Of a stretch of DNA of 34,467 nt, positions 16,210-22,934 are shown piece by piece (within the stretch, counting starts at the first letter, position 1; each line of letters starts with the position of its first letter). A program made the translations under genes and the position numbers. Origin of the DNA: a virus. Where the stretch lies: IMG/VR virus record IMGVR_UViG_3300047666_001239, positions 1 to 34,467 of that record; one strand, given 5' to 3'. Under the pieces are notes generated by a model. The model was not told where the DNA came from and ran no database searches. It saw only the letters and a program-made list of their open reading frames with translations.

Positions 16210-16781
16210 TAGGCAAGACCTAATATTTGTTGCTTAATTAAGTTCGCACCTTCTTTGGTTAAACCTGCTTGTTTAGCGGTTGAGTCAACTTCTTCAGCTA
16301 ATTCTTCAGCAAAGGCTTTACGTACTTCTTTCTCACGCTTCATATTGAGCATGGCGGCATTTTCTAAGCGGTTAAGTGCCAGGGCTAGGCTGTTAATGGT
16401 TTTAGCATCAAGCAATTTATCTGGGTCTGAATTGGCTTCCATCAGTAATTTAAAATGCTGCGTTTTGAGCATTTCAAGTAGAAGCTGTGTGGTTTCGCCC
16501 GTTGGTTTAGCACCAAACTGTGCTACCCACATTTCGGTTGATTCACGCATGGCCCGTATTTCTTGGCCTACGGTTTCCATTTCAACGCTATAGCGACTTA
16601 AGCCCGACTTACTGATTTTTTGTGTCGCAAGACCCGCTTGTTGAATAAGTTCATTGATAGCGGCAAGTATATCGGCCTGTGTATGGCTTTTATTACGCAG
16701 TAAAGCATCGAGTTCAGTTTTTAACTTTTCAGGTAATAGGTCGATTTTAGACGCCTTGCCACGCTTTTTAACTTGGCTCAT
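16209..16781 (-). CDS. Terminase small-subunit-like protein (Mu gp27, DUF3486)
   Basis: A 190-aa protein of the DUF3486 family: basic start KKRGKASKIDLLPEKLKTEL, an HTH-like segment (TQADILAAINELIQQAG, then ISKSGLSRYSVEME) and a helical C-terminus. This family precedes the large terminase in Mu-like genomes and probably recognises phage DNA for packaging. The N-terminal winged-helix-like part has the phrase SKSGLSRY typical of gp27. Start and stop are coupled to its neighbours. The packaging role is inferred from the family position. Confidence 0.85.
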   Translation of the reverse strand: MSQVKKRGKASKIDLLPEKLKTELDALLRNKSHTQADILAAINELIQQAGLATQKISKSGLSRYSVEMETVGQEIRAMRESTEMWVAQFGAKPTGETTQLLLEMLKTQHFKLLMEANSDPDKLLDAKTINSLALALNRLENAAMLNMKREKEVRKAFAEELAEEVDSTAKQAGLTKEGANLIKQQILGLA

Positions 16782-17041
16782 TGCTTGGCTTCCATTTGTT
16801 CTAGATAGTCTTTGCGTATTTTGGGTACTTCACGACGTATGGCGGCTAAAGCTCGTTTGGCTTCAGGGTCACTTTCAAACACTTCGTTCACCCAACTTTC
16901 AGCAACAAAAGCTACACCGGGGTTAGCTTTTTCAAAAGCGGGTTTTATGCATTGCTTTTCAATTTCTGCTAAAACAAGAAATCGAGAGAAAGCCGATATA
17001 ATTTTTTTTTCAGCAGCGTTATACGGTTTTGACTTAGCCAT
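16778..17041 (-). CDS. Unknown 87-aa phage protein
   Basis: An 87-aa, mainly helical and charged protein between the gp26-like and gp27-like genes. It has a Trp-containing middle (VAESWVNEVFESDPEAKRAL) and ends KIRKDYLEQMEAKQ. Its stop overlaps the DUF3486 start (ATGA), so it is translated with the packaging genes. I see no DNA-binding or catalytic motif. The start ATG at 17041 has only a weak AAGGAATT sequence upstream. A packaging accessory is possible but unproven. Confidence 0.65.
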   Translation of the reverse strand: MAKSKPYNAAEKKIISAFSRFLVLAEIEKQCIKPAFEKANPGVAFVAESWVNEVFESDPEAKRALAAIRREVPKIRKDYLEQMEAKQ

Positions 17042-17054
17042 GTTAATTCCTTAG

Positions 17055-17342
17055 TTATGCACTTGGGCGTTTAACGCCATCTACAAAGCTTTTGCCTTGC
17101 GCTACGTCTTGGCCACGGCTAAGTAACGTGGCATTTATAATGTCACCCACTTTTTCGATAGAAACTAAACCTTGCTCGGCTAGCCAACCTAAATTAGTGC
17201 GTACTTGGTCACGGCTCATTATGTTATGAAAAGCTTCACAAGAGTCTTGGATCATACTGTCGTTACTTTTATAACCAAGTGCCTCTAACGCGCGTAAAAT
17301 CGACAGGCGATGATGCTGATTTTGAATATTTTGAAGTGCCAT
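17055..17342 (-). CDS. Mu gp26-like protein with winged-helix-type fold
   Basis: A 95-aa protein starting MALQNIQNQHHRLSILRALE. The pattern of a helical start, a MSRDQVRTNLGWLAEQGLV recognition-helix-like segment at about residues 51-69 and a short wing fits the VpaChn25_0724-type phage proteins, the gp26 slot of Mu-like phages. These look like ArsR-type winged helices, but a regulatory role has not been shown to my knowledge. Order with gp25- and gp27-like neighbours is the same as in Mu. It is preceded at three bases by the stop of the downstream-numbered neighbour. Confidence 0.7.
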   Translation of the reverse strand: MALQNIQNQHHRLSILRALEALGYKSNDSMIQDSCEAFHNIMSRDQVRTNLGWLAEQGLVSIEKVGDIINATLLSRGQDVAQGKSFVDGVKRPSA

Positions 17343-17345
17343 TAT

Positions 17346-17702
17346 TTATCCTTTTATTTCGTTTTCAACGAGCATATTTACGTGATTATTAATATTGGAA
17401 AGTAAGTCTTTCATACCGTCTACACTGCCTTTTAGCTCGCCAACCTCCTTTTCAAGACTATGAATTTCACGGCTATTGGGCAGTGCTGCAAGCTGGGTTT
17501 CTAGGGTGTTCACTTGTTTTGCTAACTTAACGTGCTCTGTCGAAGTGTTGTAAGTGTCTTCAATACTTTTAACGCGTTCCTTAAGTGCATCGTGTTCTGA
17601 GCGCTTAACAAAAAACAACACCAATACAAAAGCGATAACGGTGAATATGCTTGTAAGCACAAACTGAACAACCTTAAAGTAATCGTTATTTATCCATTCC
17701 AT
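17346..17702 (-). CDS. DUF2730 membrane-anchored coiled-coil protein (Mu gp25-like)
   Basis: A 118-aa protein with an N-terminal membrane span (residues 9-29, VVQFVLTSIFTVIAFVLVLF) followed by a long coiled coil, as in DUF2730 / Mu gp25. The ATG at 17702 is chosen over an upstream ATG at 17774 because AAGGAAA lies at good distance and because the longer form would add 24 residues inside the upstream gene. The coiled coil faces the cytoplasm or periplasm depending on orientation, which is not clear. Location between lysis genes and packaging genes suggests a spanin-like or envelope role, but this is inference. Confidence 0.7.
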   Translation of the reverse strand: MEWINNDYFKVVQFVLTSIFTVIAFVLVLFFVKRSEHDALKERVKSIEDTYNTSTEHVKLAKQVNTLETQLAALPNSREIHSLEKEVGELKGSVDGMKDLLSNINNHVNMLVENEIKG

Positions 17703-17706
17703 TGAT

Positions 17707-17934
17707 TTATTTCCTTTTATGCTTTTGTAATGCTTCGTGATGCACTTGGCAGCCAATGCAACGTACTGCATCAACTGACTTTACGCGTTTAAGCAATATT
17801 GGTTCCCCGCAATCTAAACAACAACGAACACCATCAATGACAAGTGGTTTTTCTTTTTGCTGTTGATGATTTTGCAGGGCTTTAGAAATTGCAAGCTGCT
17901 CTAACTTGCTTGCTTGATCAAATTGGTCAGTCAA
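17707..17934 (-). CDS. TraR/DksA-type zinc-finger protein
   Basis: A 75-aa protein with two Cys pairs, C39xxC42 and C59xxC62, forming the C4 zinc finger of the TraR/DksA family. Phage members bind RNA polymerase through its secondary channel. I place the start at a TTG (17934), two bases after the upstream stop and eight bases after AGAGGGAG. This gives a typical N-terminus (MTDQFDQASKLEQLAISKAL) and family length. The ATG starts further upstream would read over 60 bases of the holin gene. Such genes are common in the lysis cluster of Mu-like and P2-like phages. Confidence 0.8.
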   Translation of the reverse strand: MTDQFDQASKLEQLAISKALQNHQQQKEKPLVIDGVRCCLDCGEPILLKRVKSVDAVRCIGCQVHHEALQKHKRK

Positions 17935-17935
17935 G

Positions 17936-18481
17936 TTAGGCGCTCCCTCTGAACTGGCTATTAATGTCTTTGCTTTTACTACCCATACTTGAGCCATAGA
18001 AAAAACCCGTAACGTCTTTACGTTCATCAAAGAATGACTTTGTTGCCATAGTTAATACCGACGTGAGCAAAGCAAGTAGTTCAGGGTTATCACGCATAAA
18101 GTACAATGCGAAAGCCTGGCAAATTAAGCAGATAGCAATATACACAGGGTTGTATTTCATAATGCGGTCTGCAATTTTATCCGCTTGTTCTGGGTGCTTG
18201 TTGTGCATGCCCCTGGCACCTTGGCGGTCTTTATACGGAGCCATGTTAATTTCGTGTTCGTTAGCCATTAACGTGGCTTTTAGCTCAGCAGCAAGCTTGG
18301 GATCATTACTTAATGCTTTTTCAATTTTAAGCGGATTACTTTCACCTGTTGCTTGGCTAGCAAAGTCGAGCACTTTACTGGCAACTTTAGCGGCATCGTT
18401 GTCACTACCACTAAGCTTGTTACTTATCCAATCGGTTATGCCAAGTGTTTTTGCTATGCCTAAAACGGCTAATACAGACAT
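17936..18481 (-). CDS. Probable holin (three-TM GTA-type)
   Basis: A 181-aa protein. The N-terminal half is Ala/Lys rich and soluble, followed by the DRQGARGMH segment and two hydrophobic stretches, NPVYIAICLICQAFALYFM (about residues 109-127) and ELLALLTSVLTMATKSFF. A basic charged tail ends the protein. This order matches the 3TM holin family found with gene transfer agents and many marine prophages. The holin would open the inner membrane for the endolysin coded two genes upstream. Some members are annotated only as membrane proteins, so the lysis role is probable rather than certain. Confidence 0.65.
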   Translation of the reverse strand: MSVLAVLGIAKTLGITDWISNKLSGSDNDAAKVASKVLDFASQATGESNPLKIEKALSNDPKLAAELKATLMANEHEINMAPYKDRQGARGMHNKHPEQADKIADRIMKYNPVYIAICLICQAFALYFMRDNPELLALLTSVLTMATKSFFDERKDVTGFFYGSSMGSKSKDINSQFRGSA

Positions 18482-18490
18482 GCTTTTCTC

Positions 18491-18739
18491 CTAATAAATA
18501 TTTTGATTATTGCCAAATGATAAGGCGTTAAGTTCAATTTTTTGGGATATTACTTTGTTTATGGCTACATCAATGTCTATGACGGTTATGCTATTCCAGC
18601 CACGTTTGAATTGGTTGGCTTGCTCAATACGCTTATAAATACACGAATAGTTAACGGGTACATTTTGTAATGCGTAGAACACTTCAGCGCGTAAACGGGC
18701 TAATTGGCCTTCTTGGTAACGTTCATGTGAGCGGGGCAT
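18491..18739 (-). CDS. Unknown 82-aa lysis-cluster protein
   Basis: An 82-aa protein between endolysin and holin. The N-terminus is basic (MPRSHERYQEGQLARLRAEV) and the rest mixed alpha/beta, without membrane span. A weak helix-turn-helix look (VFYALQNVPVNYSCIYKRIEQ) could suggest nucleic-acid binding, but this is not conclusive. It starts 12 bases after the endolysin stop and ends ten bases before the holin start. I do not recognise the family. Confidence 0.6.
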   Translation of the reverse strand: MPRSHERYQEGQLARLRAEVFYALQNVPVNYSCIYKRIEQANQFKRGWNSITVIDIDVAINKVISQKIELNALSFGNNQNIY

Positions 18740-18751
18740 AATGAGTTACCT

Positions 18752-19177
18752 TTATTTCAAATCAAAAATAACAACAGGCAGCTCATTGCGCAGCCGTGTG
18801 TCAAAATGCAACCACGTTTTAGTGTGCTTGGCATTTTCCATAGTGGTGATGTAGGGGAAGCGTTTAGGGTTAGCTAAAATAAAGGATTGCATTTGTTCTG
18901 GGGTAAAGTGTTTTGATTTAGGATCAAAGCCACGGCCAAACCTATGTTGGCTTAATTGTGCGCCTATGCTGCATAGAGGGTGGCGAAATCCGCTGTATTG
19001 ATAACTACCAGCTAGATGCCAGTTATTAACCGTTAACGGGCCAAAGGCTTCGCGCATTGCAACGAGGGTTGCAAGTGCTTTTTCATCTAAAAACCACCAA
19101 GAATTTTCGCCAAACTGCTCAAAAGTTTGCTTATCAACAAGTTCTTCAATGATAAAGTGAGGGAGGTAATGAGCCAT
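18752..19177 (-). CDS. Endolysin: M15-type peptidoglycan peptidase
   Basis: A 141-aa protein of the peptidase M15 fold. The zinc ligands are visible: His78 and Asp85 in SQHRFGRGFDPK, and His124 in TWLHFDTR. The segment VNNWHLAGSYQYSGFR is typical of phage members that cut peptide cross-bridges in the wall. No signal peptide is present, so release depends on the holin. I choose ATG 19177 (MAHYLPHF) because the family starts there; a longer form from 19210 would begin in the loop of the promoter stem-loop. Neither start has a strong ribosome site. It is the first gene of the late lysis-head operon, as lys is in Mu. Confidence 0.85.
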   Translation of the reverse strand: MAHYLPHFIIEELVDKQTFEQFGENSWWFLDEKALATLVAMREAFGPLTVNNWHLAGSYQYSGFRHPLCSIGAQLSQHRFGRGFDPKSKHFTPEQMQSFILANPKRFPYITTMENAKHTKTWLHFDTRLRNELPVVIFDLK

Positions 19178-19199
19178 TTTACTAACGCCATAAACAAAA

Positions 19200-19257
19200 C
19201 ATGCCGCCATATTGGCAGCATGTGAAAAGGGTTAGAAATAACCTGTATTAGTAAATT
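19200..19257 (-). promoter_or_regulatory. Candidate late promoter Plys, repeat of the element at gene I
   Basis: This 58-bp segment repeats 10564-10621 at 46 positions. The first 14 bases (AATTTACTAATACA) and the CACATGCTGCCA part are identical, and the stem-loop CATGCTGCC AATAT GGCGGCATG has one wobble pair. It lies directly before the endolysin gene, the place of Mu's Plys. Mu late promoters are switched on by C; here the Mor/C-type protein coded at 29248 is the likely activator. Confidence 0.6.
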
Positions 19258-19639
19258 AATCGCCGTTTAATATAGCCTTATTCATATCTTCATAAAGTTT
19301 ATCTTTGGCAAGTACTGCATGATTGTATTTTACTAGGAGCGCGTTAGTGCAAGCGCCTATCTCATTTGATTTCTTGATTTGTTTTTCTAAAGAACTTATT
19401 CGTTTTATTACGTTCTTTTCTGCTCGAATTACGCTTGTAGATTTAACGCCAATTACGGCAGCAACATAGTTAACAACAGTCACCAAAATAGTAGATATGA
19501 CGGGGGCTAATGTTGTATAAAGCTGAATTTCATCTAGCGATAAAGATATAACTTTACCTTGAATGATAGCAATTAGGACAGTTGAAAGGGTGCCAACCGC
19601 AGCACCACTTTGCCAAGATGGAAGGTTGTTTTTTTTCAC
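19256..19639 (-). CDS. Membrane protein of the accessory cassette (third gene)
   Basis: A 127-aa protein with two hydrophobic segments, AAVGTLSTVLIAIIQG (residues 12-27) and APVISTILVTVVNYVAAVIG (45-64), then a cytoplasmic coiled coil rich in Lys and Glu. The start is GTG (19639), overlapping the stop of the previous gene (GTGA). It ends inside the late-promoter repeat. The base composition is more AT-rich than the lysis genes. A holin-like role is possible from topology, but the tight coupling to two other membrane proteins favours a separate cassette of unknown function. Confidence 0.6.
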   Translation of the reverse strand: MKKNNLPSWQSGAAVGTLSTVLIAIIQGKVISLSLDEIQLYTTLAPVISTILVTVVNYVAAVIGVKSTSVIRAEKNVIKRISSLEKQIKKSNEIGACTNALLVKYNHAVLAKDKLYEDMNKAILNGD

Positions 19640-19881
19640 TTAACAATCCTCCCTGAGCAATTTAATATGGCTTCAATTAAAGCGTCGTCATCTTCCGTAT
19701 TAATTTTTATTTTAGATATTTTACCATTAGCCTTTTTTATTTCTAATGTTATTACTTTAGGTGGAAAGCCATAAATGATAATAGCTTTACCCAATAAAAG
19801 ACAGATACGCCAGAAGAATGGAGTTAATAATATTAATCCCGCCATAGCTATTAATTGTAGGTACGCTTCTGTTTCAGACAT
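19636..19881 (-). CDS. Single-pass membrane protein of the accessory cassette (second gene)
   Basis: An 81-aa protein with hydrophobic residues 8-37 (one long or two short spans) followed by a small soluble beta-type domain, ITLEIKKANGKISKIKIN, and an acidic helix, TEDDDALIEAILNC. Its ATG is coupled to the stop of the first cassette gene (TAATG), and its TGA overlaps the GTG of the third. Such a small membrane-anchored domain could bind a ligand or partner protein. I do not recognise it and give no function. Confidence 0.6.
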   Translation of the reverse strand: MSETEAYLQLIAMAGLILLTPFFWRICLLLGKAIIIYGFPPKVITLEIKKANGKISKIKINTEDDDALIEAILNCSGRIVK

Positions 19882-20762
19882 TAGTTAGCCGTTAATTTTC
19901 TACCGCTTTCAGTTCTGTTTCGTAATACTTCTATCACCTCTCGCTTATATCGAGGAGAAGTACCATGGCGGTGTGTTTTAGTTATTTTTAGTTTAACAGC
20001 AAATAAGTCACCTTTAGAGAAATTTTCTTTATTTTTATTAATTCTCTCTAAAAATGCTTCATCCTTCATTGTTGCAGAATATGCTTGTTCGTCTCTGTGT
20101 TTCACCTTCCAACCTGATGCACCTTCGAAGTTAACACGAGTAAATCTTATGTTTATAGTTTCTGTTTCTTCAGTTACTTCATCAACAATATTGAGAGGGA
20201 TTGCCGTGAAGCTCTCACTATCTTCTTGAGTTAACGTAATAACATTTTCATCATTCGCGTCTTTGACAATAAACTTTGCATTTTCGCAACCCGCAATAGG
20301 CGCTTTAATGATTTTTTCTACATTTTGTCTAAATTCTTTATTAATTACCAACTCAGCTACCTCAGTTGGTAATACATATTGACTATCATCATTAAAAACT
20401 AATTTAGATTTATTATCTGCGATTGTTTCAACTAGCTTTATTTTTCGAGATTTAATTTGCTGTATAGCACCGATAACAGTTACAGGTATAGCTGTGCTTG
20501 CTATAAAGCCCAGAATACTTAATGGGTTTATACCGTTACTATTCACGTAGGTTACAAACTCGACAACAAAAGAGCCTTCTGAGTGAGCTTTTACTTCTAA
20601 ACCTAATTCCGAGCTTTCACCGTTAAGCATCTTATCTGCACTTTTAAGTGCTTTTGCGGTACTTACGATAGCGTCACCGAGCTTTCCAGCATCAATAGTA
20701 TGGCCTTCTGTTTCTTTAGTATCGTACGATAGCTGAAACGTATATTTTGTTTTTGTGTTCAC
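19881..20762 (-). CDS. Unknown two-domain protein of the accessory cassette (first gene), DUF7946-like style
   Basis: A 293-aa protein starting at a GTG (20762) with GAGGG seven bases upstream; a longer ATG start at 20801 has no ribosome site. Residues 1-85 contain HTIDAGKLGDAIVSTAKALK and a conserved-looking LEVKAHSEGSFVVEF strand. A hydrophobic stretch follows (NPLSILGFIASTAIPVTVIG, about 87-106), then a beta-rich C-terminal domain with a basic end. This order, an N-terminal 'HxIDAxxLxxAI ... EGSFxVE' domain plus hydrophobic hinge plus beta domain, recalls DUF7946-type proteins that occur in prophages and accessory islands. Function is unknown. Being first in a coupled operon of three membrane-linked proteins, it may belong to a superinfection-exclusion or defence module; that is speculation. 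Confidence 0.6.
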   Translation of the reverse strand: MNTKTKYTFQLSYDTKETEGHTIDAGKLGDAIVSTAKALKSADKMLNGESSELGLEVKAHSEGSFVVEFVTYVNSNGINPLSILGFIASTAIPVTVIGAIQQIKSRKIKLVETIADNKSKLVFNDDSQYVLPTEVAELVINKEFRQNVEKIIKAPIAGCENAKFIVKDANDENVITLTQEDSESFTAIPLNIVDEVTEETETINIRFTRVNFEGASGWKVKHRDEQAYSATMKDEAFLERINKNKENFSKGDLFAVKLKITKTHRHGTSPRYKREVIEVLRNRTESGRKLTAN

Positions 20763-20883
20763 TTTTAATCCCTCAATTTTATTATTAGTCCTAGTAAACA
20801 AGCCTTAGCTTGCTTCTACAAAGTTATCTGCTATTTTTAATTTATACATCTAGCAAGGAGGCCAAGGATGGCAATACTCCTTT

Positions 20884-21327
20884 TTAACTTGAGTGTTGGC
20901 TATCTTTCAAAACATCTTCACAGTGAGCCGTTAATACAGAGCCATAGTCCTGAACCAATGTAGACATTTCAGATGAAGTAAATTTTTTATTGAATGTGTG
21001 TTGCGCCTGAGTAAATTCATCGTCGTCTCTCTTGCGAAGTACTTGAAAAAAAGATGTAACCAAATCATCCTTTTCAGAAAAAAGTCGACTCAAGCCTTCT
21101 TTAAGCTTAGGGGTATTAGTCCTATCCATTGAAATTCTTAGTTGTACACTTTCAGCGGCTATTATTTCAGAACAAACAAACAGCCTTTCTACTTCAGTTC
21201 TAGCTCCCGTTAAAGTTGTCAACCTGTCATCAGTTATTTCATTCAACGCCTTGCTATTAAAAATAACAAATAGAGAAGATATGCTAATTAATAACGCTAT
21301 TAGTAATACCCAGCCAACACGATTCAT
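20884..21327 (-). CDS. Membrane-anchored accessory protein of unknown function
   Basis: A 147-aa protein with an N-terminal hydrophobic helix (VGWVLLIALLISISSLFVIF, residues 4-23) and a helical soluble part with two Cys. The topology, a short basic start then one span, suggests an outward-facing domain, like the sensing or four-helix part of chemoreceptor-type proteins. It has its own ribosome site (AAGGAAATTAAAA before ATG). It lies next to the repressor and away from structural genes, so it is probably a lysogenic-conversion gene. The gap 20763-20883 holds two small stem-loops (20809-20822 and 20855-20882) but no gene that I trust. Confidence 0.6.
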   Translation of the reverse strand: MNRVGWVLLIALLISISSLFVIFNSKALNEITDDRLTTLTGARTEVERLFVCSEIIAAESVQLRISMDRTNTPKLKEGLSRLFSEKDDLVTSFFQVLRKRDDDEFTQAQHTFNKKFTSSEMSTLVQDYGSVLTAHCEDVLKDSQHSS

Positions 21328-21347
21328 TTTTAATTTCCTTATTTTAA

Positions 21348-21689
21348 TTAACTAATTTTTTTATTTACTTCTCGTTGCGCAAGCGCATCGCTCGTCGCCT
21401 TTATTGCAGCTTGTGCTTTAGGCGAGCTGTGGCGGTAATTATCGAGTAGTATTTCTTCCTCTCTGTTCAGTGGTTTACTTTGTTGATCGGTAATTGGTGA
21501 TGAACGTATGCCTGTTAGAACATAAACAGCATCAAAACCTAACTCAATCAACTTGATTAATTTATCTGATGGGATAGGTGAACCCGACTCCCAACGTGCG
21601 TAAGTAGCCTTTGAAACACCAATATCATTATATACAGCAAGTTGATTTAACTTTAAGCGGGCACGCTCTTCCTTTAAAAAACATCTCAT
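21348..21689 (-). CDS. Phage repressor, XRE-type HTH (c-like)
   Basis: A 113-aa regulator starting MRCFLKEERARLKLNQLAVY. Residues 5-60 form an XRE helix-turn-helix: LNQLAVYNDIGVSKATYARWESG is the HTH with recognition helix (in part, VSKATYARWESG). The rest is helical, with no peptidase domain, so lysogeny would not be broken by RecA self-cleavage. It is divergent from the early operon, and a perfect palindrome plus half-sites lie between them. Starts further upstream (21719 and 21764) would place the start codon inside or beyond the operator, so 21689 is preferred, though no clear ribosome site precedes it. Confidence 0.75.
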   Translation of the reverse strand: MRCFLKEERARLKLNQLAVYNDIGVSKATYARWESGSPIPSDKLIKLIELGFDAVYVLTGIRSSPITDQQSKPLNREEEILLDNYRHSSPKAQAAIKATSDALAQREVNKKIS

Positions 21690-21728
21690 ATTTGACACTT
21701 TAGTGTTGACACGTCTCATATATGAGAC
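21684..21728. promoter_or_regulatory. Immunity operators between repressor and Ner-like gene
   Basis: The perfect 16-bp palindrome GTCTCATATATGAGAC (21713-21728) is joined by a second TCTCATAT half-site at 21684-21691, 30 bp away. Two TTGACAC direct repeats (21692-21698, 21706-21712) and the palindrome ACACTTTAGTGT lie between. The full palindrome fills the spacer of the early promoter, so a bound repressor or Ner would block polymerase. Confidence 0.65.
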
Positions 21729-21735
21729 ATATACT
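21706..21735 (+). promoter_or_regulatory. Early promoter (Pe-like)
   Basis: A consensus -35 TTGACA (21706-21711) and -10 TATACT (21730-21735) are separated by 18 bases. This promoter points to the Ner-transposase operon, with a leader of about 60 bases that includes a small stem-loop (ACCTAG / CTAGGT, 21765-21782). The operator palindrome lies within the spacer. Confidence 0.7.
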
Positions 21736-21801
21736 AGATTTAACTTAAACAAAACCACAAACAAACCTAGCTACAACTAGGTGTAATTAAGCGAGTTTAC
21801 T

Positions 21802-22062
21802 ATGGATTATGAAACAATCAAAACCCAATTACGCAATAAAGGCTATTCAATGTCTATGATTGCCGAAGCCTTGGGCTGCACCCCTGTTAACGTTCACCAA
21901 GTTTGCAAAGGTCAAAACAATAGCTACCGCGTTGCTAAAGCGGTTGCAGCAGTGCTTGAACTTGCAGTAAACGATGTTTTCCCGACAAGCTATCGAGATA
22001 TTCAAAACTTCCCCACTTCACGTCAACAACGCGTAGAGGCTCTTCAACAGCGTTTAGCTTAG
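21802..22062 (+). CDS. Ner-like DNA-binding protein
   Basis: An 86-aa HTH protein, first gene of the early operon. The segment YSMSMIAEALGCTPVNVHQVC (in part, IAEALGCTPVNVHQV) is the helix-turn-helix of the Ner/Nlp family, followed by SYRVAKAVAAVLELAVNDVFP, typical of Ner. Ner lowers early transcription and represses the c promoter during lytic growth. It lies opposite the repressor gene, as ner does in Mu and D3112. The ribosome site is weak (AAGCGAG). Family assignment is good; its operator is presumably in the region 21684-21728. Confidence 0.75.
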   Translation: MDYETIKTQLRNKGYSMSMIAEALGCTPVNVHQVCKGQNNSYRVAKAVAAVLELAVNDVFPTSYRDIQNFPTSRQQRVEALQQRLA

Positions 22063-22117
22063 TAGTTCTTGGAGTAAATAACGTTTCACGAAACTTATCA
22101 GGGGTTAAAAAATAATA

Positions 22118-22456
22118 ATGAACATAACCACGCAAACTGCGCCATCGGCACAAGGCCACCAGCTGCAACATAGTCGGGTCTTTAGTCTCAATGGCCCAAG
22201 CAATAGTGTTGTAGCGAATATGGCTTGGCAACTTAACCAACAATTCAAACAGGCTTCTTACGGCTCCCAATTCAATATTGCTGATATCACTAATATTAGT
22301 CCGTGTATTACTCGTATTCGGTTGGTTATGCATGATGCTTGCATCCTGTGTGTTCAGTCAATGGTTAATAGCTTAGACCCACAGCTAACGGCGCGTCTAG
22401 AGCAAAACGAACTCTATTATTGGAAACGCGATCAAGGGGCAATTTCTAATGCCTAG
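22118..22456 (+). CDS. Unknown early protein (112 aa)
   Basis: A 112-aa protein in the early operon. AGGGG lies upstream of the ATG, and its stop overlaps the next start by eight bases, which supports the frame. The N-terminal 30 residues are Gln/Ser/Asn rich; the central part has a SQFNIADITNISPCITRIRLV segment (in part, IADITNISPCITR) and a Cys pair (CILC). No membrane span or known domain is visible. A 132-residue frame on the other strand overlaps it but lacks a ribosome site and would oppose the operon. Confidence 0.55.
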   Translation: MNITTQTAPSAQGHQLQHSRVFSLNGPSNSVVANMAWQLNQQFKQASYGSQFNIADITNISPCITRIRLVMHDACILCVQSMVNSLDPQLTARLEQNELYYWKRDQGAISNA

Positions 22457-22934
22457 AACAAATTGGAAATGCATTGTGCCGCACTCAATGGTTAAAGCAC
22501 TTAACTTAACTAAAGAGCACGGAAAAGAGAAAAAGAGTCAAAGCGTACAGCGTATTGCCGACCGTTTAGGTATTAATGGTGACTTACTATACAAGTGGTT
22601 AGGCGATGCAAAAATGCCCGTAAATAAGGTAATAGCGTTTGAAGAGGTATGCGGCATTAACTTTGTAACGCAATATTTAGCGCATAGCCAAGGGTTTTTA
22701 TTAGTACCAGTACCAACGGGTAGAAAAGCAAAACATCGAGAATTAAATGAGTTGCAATTGTTTATGACTCAAGTTGCTGCGTTGCTTATTCAATCTAGCG
22801 ATGATGGCGCTAACACTGATCCCCAAAAAACGATGGATAGCATAAAATTGCTAATGGAAGATTTAGCCTTTCATTTGCGCAACGTACCTGCTGCTGATAA
22901 CCCACAAGCAACGTTTAACTTGGATGAAGCTTAA
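22449..22934 (+). CDS. Phage regulatory protein, CII / CP76-like style
   Basis: A 161-aa protein. An HTH region lies at about residues 30-60, with QRIADRLGINGDLLYKWLGD, followed by PVNKVIAFEEVCGINFVTQYLAH. This phrase (HTH, then 'K(L/V)IAFExxCGIxxVTxYxA') is typical of the phage CP76/CII regulatory family of P2- and Mu-like phages. The C-terminal half is helical. It probably binds DNA to control early or lysogenic transcription, but the target is not evident. It is coupled with its upstream neighbour and with the mini-gene that follows. Confidence 0.65.
   Translation: MPRTNWKCIVPHSMVKALNLTKEHGKEKKSQSVQRIADRLGINGDLLYKWLGDAKMPVNKVIAFEEVCGINFVTQYLAHSQGFLLVPVPTGRKAKHRELNELQLFMTQVAALLIQSSDDGANTDPQKTMDSIKLLMEDLAFHLRNVPAADNPQATFNLDEA

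Noticed and set aside
17703-17774. Longer start (17774) for the DUF2730 gene
   Set aside because: The extension is unlike the family and lies within the TraR/DksA gene, while ATG 17702 has a good ribosome site.
20869-20964. 31-codon plus-strand frame with a perfect AAGGAGG six bases before ATG
   Set aside because: It runs antisense into the 147-aa gene, is not conserved-looking, and the AAGGAG belongs to a stem with CTCCTT (20855-20882), which explains the sequence better.
21935-22333. 132-residue minus-strand frame in the early operon
   Set aside because: It overlaps the Ner-like and the 112-aa gene on the opposite strand, has no ribosome site or promoter, and would be transcribed against the early operon. 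The plus-strand genes are coupled to their neighbours.
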